A stretch of 64,000 bases of DNA. Origin: Henricia sp. BOLD:AAB3569 (taxonomy: Eukaryota; Echinodermata; Asteroidea; Spinulosida; Echinasteridae). Below the pieces are notes generated by a model. It made no database searches. It had not been told where the DNA came from and saw only the letters and a list, made by a program, of their open reading frames with translations. A program made the position numbers and the translations under genes. The DNA lies in NCBI GenBank assembly GCA_037783545.1, contig JBBELK010000821.1, positions 1 to 64,000 of the forward strand, read 5' to 3'. This document shows, one piece after another, positions 36,601 through 48,600 of the stretch (position 1 is the stretch's first letter; each line of letters begins with the position of its first letter).

Positions 36601-39600
36601 GTCCGAATGGGCGTGAGCACTGCGATACCAACGGGCTGATGAGAATCTATTGGTTTAACCTGGCGGAAGGATCGCCGATCCAGACTCATTGTCTTAAGTT
36701 GCTCGAAATCATTCTCCAGAGTGTCTGATCTCGAATCTCCTTCTCCGGCAGATTCCGTTTCCATATCTGCGTGGATCTCGTCGGGAACGCCCGTAATGGT
36801 CCGTCTCCATCTCTTCTTCCTAGCGCGTTCCAGTTTGCGGCCAACTGCCGTGAGCGATCGACGGAGTGTCTGCATTCTCTCAAAACCCGTCCCTGACGTA
36901 TCCACACTAATGACCGTGGACTGGCCGACGTTTCGGCGCATGATCTCCTCCGGTGTTGGGAGTGTCCCACGGTTTTGAGGTACATAATCAGCCAGGAGAT
37001 CTCCTTCTGAACGAGGACGTGCCGGGAGTTTGGAGTAGGGCAAAAGAGGTCTGCGTCTCCTCTGCTTTAAGGAATTGGTGGACTGTAAGGGAACAAGGGA
37101 ATGTTGAAGTACATCTGCGTTAGTAATTATATTAATCAAAATGGTGCTAGAATAAGACAATACGACAAACAGAGAATGGCTGCAAGCAATTAGTTGATGA
37201 ACAAAGGTTGGTTGTAAAATGAGTTAAGCATTGTGTGTTAGTTGCCAAGACGTTCATGGACCAAGCAAACTACATGTAGTCATTATGTTCCAAATGGCAT
37301 TACTTTCTTACGAAAGGACACTTGTTTGTTATAAAAAAATAAAAATAAAAAAAAATAAAAATAAATGTTCTGCATCCATCTGACCAAATATTAACATGAT
37401 CTTCAAATAAACAAGAAAAAGACTCGAACAGAGTTTGAACCCACGACCTACAGTCTGCAGTGCCAAATTCCTTCTTCTCTTTAGAAATGGAGTGAAATAA
37501 TCTTTGAATGACAGTTTGGACATTTCTCCAAGACACTAGTTGCTACCTTATGCAGTCTCAGAACGGCCAAATGAAGGCCAGATTAATTTAACTAAGTGTT
37601 ATGGCCAGATTGAAACACCATACATACCATCCAAACCAACCAACAAGTAGTGTGCGTGGTGAGAGGGGAAGATGAAGCATCGCCATAGAAACATGCCATT
37701 ATAAGGAAAAAAGATGAAAATACAAACTTGGGTTAAAAACATGCACAAGTCAGTCTTATTTTCAACCCAGTGAAATCTTGGGAGGAAAAAAGTTAACTCT
37801 AAAAGTTGACAAAAATCCATCATGTTTTAACTTTATGCTTATTCTTTTAATGTGTGGCTTAATGTCAAGATTTCACTGTATATGGGTCTTTCCATAAAAA
37901 CAGGAGCCAAAGTGTGACATTTTGATGCATTGTAAAACTGCATGTTTTTACCCCAATCTTAGTGAAATTTGTGAACAACATTTGTGAATAGCATTACTAT
38001 GATCTTGGTTAAATTCCAAGAAAAAGTAGTTTGAACACATTCTAAGAATTCTGGAAATTAAACGATATCTGAGAGAGCAAAGCCAGCAATTTTTGGAAGA
38101 CAGGCACAGGCTCGTCAGCAATGCGCGCGCTAAATTCGTGCTACGAAATACGCAGCTCCATAGAAAAAGGTATGGAGCTGCGTATTTCAGGGCACGAATT
38201 TGGCTCGCGTGCATTGTTGACGAGCCTCTGCCTTTAAGCGGTTTAAGCTTTTGGCGAGGACTGACATGTGCATTAGATTATAAACATTTTAGTACAGCGG
38301 CAAATTCACAAAAAAACACACTAAGGAAAAAAAAACAGGTTTTTGTTCAAGATGAAACAAATTCAACAATTCTGTACAAGTTTGAGACGCCACCAACCTG
38401 TAATTTTAAAAATGATTCCAGTAGTACTATATTCTAGTACATGTACAGTAGTTAAAGATATAATGTAATAATCTAAAGTCAAATCACATTTATGGCAACT
38501 TTTCTATCAGTCCATGAATTCAAAATTTTTACAACAATTTGAAGAGTCAATTTAAAGATTTATTACCCACGCTTGTATTTTATCAGCCAAGTTTGTACAG
38601 TTATACAAGACTGAAAAAAAATAACTTCCTGTCCGAAAGTCCAACTACATGTAATACAGAAAGGAAAAAATAATATAAATAGATTGTTTTATCAGCAGTT
38701 TATGTTCTAGCAATAAATCAATTGATGCGAAAACGTAGCGCAAATGCATCGCCCCCACCCACGCTTACCGAATGTTACATTGGCAAATTACATTTAAAAC
38801 ATAAAACTACCGATCAATTCGCTAAAAGCATTAACGATCATTGTTCCCTTTATACCTAGGTTGAGTGGTTTGGTACACGCTAGCTGACATGTCACAGGGG
38901 GCAATGACTGATTGTATAGCCTCTGGATGAAACTCTACACCGCTGACTTCATTTCTTCGACCCTAGCAGCTCCTAATTGATGTCAATACATTACAGTGGT
39001 CCCCCATGAACACCTAACATCTGGCATTTTGAGTTTGTTGGTTCTCCCCTGGTTCCCCTCCCCCCAAGCACCGTACCCTACAGTAGGCTACTTAGAGTGT
39101 ATGGAAAGACCTGAACATTGGAGGGGGAAAGACATGTCGGACGTCATATAAGCCCTCCTGTGACAACTCAGAAGAATTCTAAGTTTTTCCTTGTAAAATC
39201 TTCATATTTTTCCCCTCCAAATTTTTTAAAATTAGATTTGCACTTAGTCATTTTAAAGAAAAAATAGTGACATCCGAGTACACAATTCTTTCCGAGGAGG
39301 ATGAGTATCCCTATATTTTTTGCCCCTTCTGAAGATTAGATCCTGTGGCATCATAGACCGTGTTTACATATGTCCCGAGCTCGGGATCAAGATTGATCCC
39401 CTGATAAGAATGCGTCAGTGTTAACGGCAATGATCCCGAGTGCCGCGTTTACATTCTTTAATTAATCGCGGTGCCAGAAGTTGCAGTCAAAGGTCATGCT
39501 GTATGTGTGCATGTACTGATCAATGTGTGCATGGGTTGTGCATGTACAGTGACAAGGAATGTCGCCGGCTTTCCCCCCTCTATACGGCTGTGGAGCGGAT

Positions 39601-42600
39601 GTGGCAGGATGCGGTAAAGATTAATTGCTTATCTAACTGCAAACTGATCCCGAGCTCGGGATCGAACCCTCCGCCATCTCGGGGTCTGATCCGGGGCCAA
39701 TTTGATCCAGAGAGCATTTTGTGCTCTGGGCCTGATCCTGAGTTCAGTGTTCGACCCTGAGCTCGGGATCAAGTGTAAACAGGGTGTTTGTTTTGATCAT
39801 TATCTTTGCCAAAGTCTCCAATCTGTGTGCTTTTGTTTATTCCAATTTGTATCAAAGTCATGAGAAAATCCTGGTAACATTTCAACACGGAAGCTGCCCT
39901 AAAAGTCTTGGTCACAAGTCATTTGTGATAACTGATAAAGATAATTTTGGTTACATTACTCATAAGAAACAGTTTACATAAGCCAAAGGATTATTTTGGT
40001 TTCAAAAATCAACCAGCAAAGCTTAGTTATTGCCCAAGAGGTTTGTTTTGACTGGAGACTAGTGTCAATCAAAGGGAATAGGACAACATACAGGAAAAGC
40101 TATCCAAACAGAGAAAATATTGTTTGAAAAATATTCAGAACAATCTACTAGTTAAAGGATGTTTATACTATTAGTGGGCATACCGGTAAAGGTGGCTCAA
40201 CATATCTTTAAATAAAGTGAGAAAATCATTTCTGTGGATACTTACAAACTGGGTGGGGAATGGAACTGTTCATGGCAATATTTTGGATTCTACTACTACA
40301 AATGTGTTCATTTCATTTATTTTGTCTCAAATGTCACAAGCAGGACAAAACATACTGCGAAATGAGGTACAAGTCTTCAGCTATTAATGGCTTATCTCCC
40401 CCAAAAAGATGACCAAGAAGCTACATGTAGTACAGACATTCACCCTGGTCCAAAGAAACAAAGTACATGTTCTTGAAATGCCAAGGAAATTCCTGAAGGT
40501 TACGAAGGCCATGGCCGGCCTCTGATGTCCCTTGTTTTTGCCTTGGAGCCATTTAGCAACCAGGGCTGGAAATTCACGGAGGCCACAGAGGCCATTGCCT
40601 CTGTTGCTCTCCCATAGACTTTTTAATTTTCAAATGGAGGTGCCCTTTTTTAAACTCCAAAAACACAAATGGCAGTGCCCTTTTAGTGACGAATTTTCAG
40701 CCCTGAGCAACCCTCCCACAGACTCTTTGATTTCTTGATGGAAGTTGTCTTTGCAAGCAATATGCCTAGCCATCCCAATTCCTACTGTACTGTGAAGTCC
40801 TTAATTTAATAAATCAGAATTACCAGCAAAGAAAATGTCTGGTCACTTTAAAAAAAATACTAGCCTTTATGTTGATGGGTTTTATAAATAGGAAAAGAGA
40901 TGAATTGGGCAATTTGTGTACAAGGACCGATACCAAATTCCTGACATTTTTCCTAACTGAGATCACCCCAGTTTAGGGTTTTCATCTAGGGGTAATGGCC
41001 AATTACACTGGGCCAAGTAGGTACAGATACTGGGGAGGGAGGGAGGGATGGGGCCAGTGGAATGAATGTACCGCTATGTGTATTCTTATTTGAAGCTAAA
41101 TGAGTAAAGAGTATCATTGTCTTACATTTTTATGTCCAGACAATTATTCCCAGCAGAATGTATAAGGAAAATGGGCTTCTAAATGATTCCATAACAGGAA
41201 TGTTGTAATGGGCTACGTGACTCATTACCCCATCCTGCCTAACTGCCTAATGTGCACAGTTTATACTTCCGTCTCCCAGCAATGCTTGAAACCAACTCAC
41301 ACAATTTTGCAGTTTATTATTGTCAGGGACAGGTTCAAACTATTATTTGACTGTAGTTTGAAAAATCTTATCCCTTGAACCCTTTTGGTTCACAAAGGGC
41401 AAACTGTGTTGGTGTCAGTCCGTGGTATCCTATACATTTATTTCCCCATTTATTTGAACGATAAAGCTCAGTGTAACCTTAACATTGGAATTGTGCATGG
41501 CACAGCTGCTTTCCTAAGAACACAGCTTTGCTTAACCCAAATTCCCCATGGACTATTTGTTAAATATTAATGCTAAATAAACATTTTATAAATACCCAGG
41601 TGAACCCCAAAGTGCTTGTAATTTGTTAATAGATTTGTCAGACGGTGTTGTTGTGTAGTGGTCTCGTGTTTCTAGTTATTATGTCGCAGAGGTATAAAGT
41701 TCAAAATTTCTGCTGGCAGGTTTCAAATGGTTAAATTTACTGATACCAAATGCACGTATATGGTAGGCATACATGTAGCTGTATTCACGTAGTCCAAATC
41801 AACATCATACCGTACCGGTATGTTGCGAGAAGTTCAGAGTAAATTTATAATTAACCATTTTAATAGTTTCCAATTAAACTTGTATTAATACATTAATGTA
41901 TGTGATGCACATTTGCATTATGTCTAGGGCCAATTTCATAAAGCTGTTTAGCTAAAAAATTTGCTTAATCAAAAATTTGTTTGCTTTATAAAAATGGGTT
42001 AATAGTCAAAATTTTATGTCAACTTGTGTTTTTAGCAAGAATAGCAGAACACCAGTCAATTGTAATACACATCACATAAGATTTTGACTGAAAACCCACT
42101 TGTACCTCATTCCGCAGTATGTTTTGTCCTGCTTGTGACATTTGAGACAAAATAAATGAAATGAACACATTTGTACTAGTTAGTAGAATCCAAAATATTG
42201 CCATGAGCAGTTCCTTTTCCCCACCCAGTTTGTAAGTATTCACAGAAATGATTTTTCTCACTTTATTTAAAGATATGTTGAGCCACCTTTAAGCAAATTT
42301 TTCTGCTAAACAGCTTTATGAAATTGGCCCCTGGTGCATTGTAGTGTTGGTAATTCCAACCCTATTTTTGTCTGATTATGGTTGCAAGTAGACCTACATA
42401 TATATCATACCGGTACCAGTAAGAATGGCAACTGTGATAATAATTAATCTAAATGTTGAGTGTACATGTAGTTCTATTTCTGGGATCATTAAAATATAAA
42501 TGAAACCATGAGGTAGCACCCCATTGTGTTTCATAAAATTCTTGTATTTTAAAGAAACTTGAAAACTGTGGTTTGCTTAAAAATTCATAGTAAAATCCAG

Positions 42601-45600
42601 GCGCAATAATGTCAACACTCAAGAGTCGTTTAAATGCAAGATGAAGGGCCGTTAAGGCGTCACTCGGGAGAATATTTTTGCACCACAAATCATCAAATAA
42701 CAATGCAGCCGCAACTTGAGGTGGCTGTTGGCATCGCACTTCTTGGAATGAAGTAAAATTTCTCACTTATTTTCGGGAGAAAATCATTCCAAAAGCACTA
42801 AAGATGCGAGGTCAGAGTCAACTGTCTGAAATAATAGTACATGTACGCACGTGCAATGTGACTGGAGAAATGTATACGGTAGATAGTGATTGCCTCACAA
42901 GAAATTCTGAATATTCATTGAAAAATAAACAATGTCTGCCAGCAGCCGTCACATCACTCAGTGATATTATGATTCTACCATCTTGTTAATAACCAACCAG
43001 CCAAAGCAGCGTAATAATTGGAAAGAATTGGCAGCAAATATGTCTGACATGTGAAGGCTGTTTGGGGACAATATAATTAGGATTTGTTTGTCTGGATTCT
43101 CTGTAACTAATAGCAGTGTACCGTATGTTGTAGTCTAGTATTATTACAGCAACAGGTTAAGAATTTTGTGTATTGAGGAAATTGTTGCATGCTTTTTTGT
43201 GAATTTGTCCCAAGGGTGGGGATTTAGTCACTTTACAAGAGACAGTCCGGACATCTAATGCCAGGCATCCTGGGGGACATTCTGTTACAGTGAACATCCT
43301 CCGTACCTCAACTAACTGTGATTCAATATCAGGCCTTGACATTAACCAAGGTCACCAAGGCAAATGGCCTTAAAATGGCCTTATGAGTTGGCTCTGATGC
43401 CTTCAAGATATACTTTGAGGCCAACTTGGCCAGTATGCTTATCCTCATTCATTAAAATCTAGTACACATTTAAACAAACAAAAACGTTGGCTGTGGAGCC
43501 CCTCCAGTTGCTATTTTAAATTCAGACAGAAGCAAGACCAAAGTGAACTGACCCTTATTTTTTTTAAAATAGAGTCCTTATTAATTACTCACTACAACAT
43601 TCACCGGTGTCCTCTATAGACCTTTATCACGGTGCATCCATCTTTGTCTTGTTCCCCATACAGTGTAGTACGTGTAGGGGACGATTAGTGCACCTGCGCT
43701 ACTGCGCGTCTGTGCGTGATAGCGCATGTAATATACCGTTGAGAATCACTGTCCACGCTGCGCGCTCTCTTGATCGCGCAACGTCTGTGCCATTGTGATG
43801 CACACAATGAACAATTTTAAAACGGGAAAAGGGGAAGAGGGCCGAGCCGTGATAAAAGTCTATACCAGGGTTGTAGTCGAGTCCATCAAAAGTCCATCAC
43901 GGACTTGTGATTTTATCAGCTCTGGACTCGTGATAGACTTGTGATGGACTTGATTACAACCCTGCACTACACCATACCAAACCCTTCTGTGGACGCAATT
44001 GTTTGTGACGTTGCAGTGAGAAGAAAATTAAGAATCCACAACCTCGTTTTAAAAGATGAAACCAAGAAAACATGGCCCATGCGATACCTACCCTGGGAAA
44101 CTCAATGTCATACTCGGACGAGTCCGTGTCGCAGTTGAGCCTCGATAAGGAGATGCTTTGACAGAGGTTGCTGACTGTGACCTCATCCTCATGGTACTCC
44201 TTCAACTTCTCAAAGATATCCTATGGGGAGAAGTCAAGGTTTGAGACATGAGTCAAGATTTAACTTGGGTTGATAAAATGTTGAGGCTTGGTGAAAATTG
44301 AGGCTTGGAGTAGGTATTTCTTGGGACTTGGGTGGAACTACATGTAGATGATGGGTACTTGTAGGTCACAGGTAGTTGGGAAGAGGGGCTAGTGTAGATC
44401 TCTCTCATAGGACGCCATCTCCATAGGAAAATTACAACTGTGTGTTCAATGCCACCAGGGCCCAATTTAGTAGCGCTGCTTAAGCACAGGCAGTAACGAC
44501 GTGCTTATTGTAGCAGATGCGTTAAGCGCTAGTTCACAGTCACGCACATGCTTGGAAATGGCAATTGTTGCATCACTAAGTTTGACCCTGCAGTTAAGGC
44601 ACATTTTCAGTTGTTTACCGTTAACGATGTTTATGAAATTGCCCGGCTCTAAGTTAAGAGAAAATACCTGTTAAGCAGCTCTATGAAATTGGTCCCGGGT
44701 GTGCGCGCACTTTGCATTAATGTTCTAAACAAGCACGTGTGTTGCTCAAAATTTCTTTAAAATTTGGTGCAGCACGTCACGAAAATTTGACACTCAAAAC
44801 TGATGCATGTGGCAATCTGTTGGAAGTGACGTCATTTGAGAGAGTCCTTTTGCACCCTGTTTACACTTGATCCCGAGCTCGGGGTCAAACACCGAGCTCG
44901 GGATCAGCCCCGGATCACAACTGAGTATAAACGCTCTCAGAACCAAATTGGCCCCGGATCAGACTCCAAGATTTTGGTCTCGCGTTGGCGGAGGGTTCGA
45001 TCCCGAGCTCGGGATCAGTTTGCGGCTAGATAAGCAATTATTCTTTACAGCAACCTGCCGGCGAAATTCAAGTGGCCTACATTGTACATGCACAACCCAT
45101 GCACACATTGATCAGTACATGCACACACAGAGCATGACCTTCGACACTGGTTAACACTGACGCATTCTTATCAGGGGACCAATCTTGATCTCGAGCTCGG
45201 GACCAGTGTAAACACGGTGTTGGAGAGTAGGTATTTTATTTTGACATGTACCCACCTTGAGGTTTGTACTTGCTTTGCGATACTGGATCTCAATACTCGG
45301 AGGCCGCAACGTTGGAATAAAAAGTTTGTCATGGATCGGTGGTTGGTAGTGAAAATGGTCCGTCAGGCTCTTGAAATCACTCAGGGTAGACACAGCTGCA
45401 GGAAAAAAGATATAGAGTATGGCTCAGATTGGAAGTTCAAGTTGCTTTGAAGATTGTATCACCAAGAAACAACTTGCTATGGTTTGAATGGACATTGGTT
45501 GGTGATTGTGGAGCACAGTGCAGCACTGAAGGGGATTATCCAAGTGTTTCTGACTTAGGCTTCCAAAGGAGCCACCTGCCCAGCAGCCGATTTCACGAAA

Positions 45601-48600
45601 CTTACACAGTTGCGTAAGCCCACTTGCGCAACATTTTATTGCGTAAGTTGCGCAACATTCTTCCGAAGATAACACGCAAGCTATGGGGTTTGCGCCATTT
45701 GTCAAAATCGACTGCAGATGTATTTCAATGTTTAGGCAGTTCCTGCTGGTTGTAAAGCTATAAAATTGGTAAAAATGGCAATGTAAAAGGTGCAAAACTA
45801 CATTTTCTGCCACCTTGTTAAAATTCCTGTAAATTGTACCATTATGGAGGTTAACACACACTCATGACAAACTGTGAGTTTACCAAATTTCCATCTACAT
45901 GTAGGACTGGATTTTATTCAGTTAAATTGCCGAGTGTCACTCTCAACCAAAAAGTGTCAAATCAGAACACTTTATAAAAGTGAGTCCTTTAAGCTTTATG
46001 ATCCAGGGGCCGTATTCATAAAACACACTTAAGTGCAACTTGGCTAAGGGATTCCCTTAAATGTGGGAAATTTTCAGGATTACACTCAAGTGTTTTTTTA
46101 ATATCACTTAAAGGATATCACTTAGTTAAGGGAATCCCTTAAAAGTCAAGTGTAAGTATTGCACTTAAGTTAAGTGTGTTTTATGAATACGGCCCCAGGG
46201 CCCAATTTCATAGAGGTGTTTAAGCACAAAACTTTGCTTAAGCACAAAAAACACTTGCTTAGTAGAGAACGTTACCAGTGAAATCCTCATGTGATAGAAA
46301 TTAGTGTATTACCAGTGTCAGGGGACTGCTTCATTTCCATGACAAACGCATGAAATTTTTAGTGGGAACCTCATTTTATCAAGCAAGGTTTTTCATGCTT
46401 AAATGCATTTTTTCATGCTTAAGCAGCTCTATAAAATTGGCCCCTGATAGCCACACTGGAGGGTTTATTTGGTTCAGTTCTAAGAATCCTACTTGAGAAT
46501 AGCAAACCTGTTTACATTGTACAGGTACACTTCAACAGTGTCCCCAGCAGCAAAAGTGCCTGGATATTATAACTGAATCTGACCGAGCCAAACACTAGCA
46601 CAAGAAAATTTCATCACCAAAGAAGGGATTTCACTGCCAGCCTGTGCTTCTCTTTAATTTCCTCAAACCCTCCCTGGTAAAATATCTGACAAAGCAAACT
46701 GAAGCCAGTGATTCTACTCTCGGGGGATAAGAACTGCTGGGACAGGCAGGGCTGTCAAATTACCATGGCAATTGGGCCAAAATTGGTTCAACGTTCTGAG
46801 CGGGATGAAAATGGACAATCTGGAGTGTAAACACTGAATGTAAATTTACTTGGTAAAAGAGATGCTCCATGCACAAGACACGCTTATGTATATGGGTCTT
46901 TTAATAAATTAGGAGTCCAAAAGTGTGACATTTAGTGTCCCCCGTTACACCTGATATGTGTTATTTTTTGTACAAAAATCATTAAAATGGCTTTTAAACC
47001 ATTTTGCATGAATTGTACTTTATGTATTCACTCTTTGAGATGGAAAGTATTTAAAGAATGTGTCCTGAATTTACATAAAACAAGATGTAAAATGTAACGG
47101 GGGACAACAACACTGGACTCCTAATTTATATAAAGACCCATATGCAGCCAGGCTTGCCAGCAAATTGAAAAGAGTTTTATCTCTCTCGTGACTGTTTTTA
47201 ATATTATAAAGGTACATGTATACATGTAACATTTTGGCAATTTTTTTGTAAAATCCGAATGGAAGTCCAACAATGGACTAACGTGCATTTTAATACAATT
47301 CTCCCAGGTCATTTCTAAACAGATCAATTTCTCATTGAGTCTCAATAATTCATGCTGTTTCAGCAGTCATAGTTTTGTACGAATTTGGAAAATTTTGCCC
47401 ATTGAATGGCAGTCCTCAATTGTGATCACAGAACAAACATCTTCCAACTGATTTTAACTGTATCAAACAAGGAGAGCAAAGAGATAAATGCACAATTTCC
47501 AGTGGATATTTAAGGGTAAAACAGATATTCATCAGCTGCCCCCAGTGCAGATAGCTAATAAATTGTGTTAGATTCATTGAATTGAATGAGGTTAGGGTTA
47601 ATCTTGCATCTGTGTAGCAGGTGCATTAACCAATATTATTTTCCTCTCTTGCTAAACTGCAAAACACCTGCCCTAGCCCGAGGTCACACAACACAGGGAT
47701 TCCCTAATTAGCCTGATTAGGACCCTTAAGTGGTTTCAATTAAACCACCACATTACACCAACTATCTGGTATTAACCACATCAACCTCCTATCAACTTGT
47801 TGCATGTGATAACTTCCTACCAGAGGCTATATTTAGTGTTCGAGTTCATCAGGCAGGTGTTTCACCATAAACAAGGTCCAGTCACCTTTGGTATGCCTGA
47901 AACACATGGTAAGGTAGTACTACTGGGCAGGTGCTATACATGTGATTTGTGTAAACATCTATATTTAGTTTACTCAAGATCACACATCTTCCTGTAGACA
48001 AGGTTATAACAACAGGGCACAGCAGTATTTTTTAACTGAATGTTTGCATAAATACGGTACATTGTACTGTGGAAAGTGGCCAAGACAAACACCACTAACA
48101 AAAATTATAATTGTTGAACTACAATGCATCTCATTGTTTGCAATAACGAATTACCACCTTAACAAACACTTCTTATGGATTCCGTCAGTGATTTTACACT
48201 GTTCGTGGCTCCTTCCCATTTCCATTTCAAAAATGCGCAGGCCTCGACATTACATGGGGCCATCGAGACCAATGGCCTCATGCCCGACCTGCTGAATTGG
48301 CCCGGATGTCTCTTCAAAATGCACACGTATTCACGAGTCTTGTTGTGGTACACTAGTGTAACCAGTAGGCCTACACATTTGGAACAGAATTGGCCAGTGT
48401 TCCTCTAGTTTAATAGCTTGTGTGCCCTTTAACCCCAACTCCCTAGGGTGTATGTAAAATCATATTGATATTGATTTTGGAGAATTGAGGAGTGTTACAT
48501 GTAGGGCTAAAACTGGACAACTGACAGCAGACAAAATCAAGGTTGGAATTAATTGCCTTATGTACACATACATGTAGGTACAAAGCATGAAATTAGACAA

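Larger units (their letters stand above)
37083..44091 (-). other. NHS-family intron 3 (7.0 kb)
   Basis: Contains an A-rich tract (37,336-37,365), a possible SINE piece, a palindromic MITE and several other elements listed separately, plus a GGGA-repeat (about 41,033-41,050). Stretches 38,240-39,350, 40,712-41,640 and 42,340-43,325 show nothing recognisable. Confidence 0.85.
44221..45255 (-). other. NHS-family intron 2 (1.0 kb)
   Basis: About 60% of this short intron is transposon: the inverted-repeat elements at 44,454-44,699 and 44,853-45,219. The donor-side end is only 36 bp from the second element. Confidence 0.85.

Noticed and set aside
42019..42261. 80-codon minus-strand ORF with a membrane-like segment
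   Set aside because: It falls in the 190-bp duplicated segment, its frame is not kept intact in the copy at 40,187, and it begins and ends in transposon sequence.
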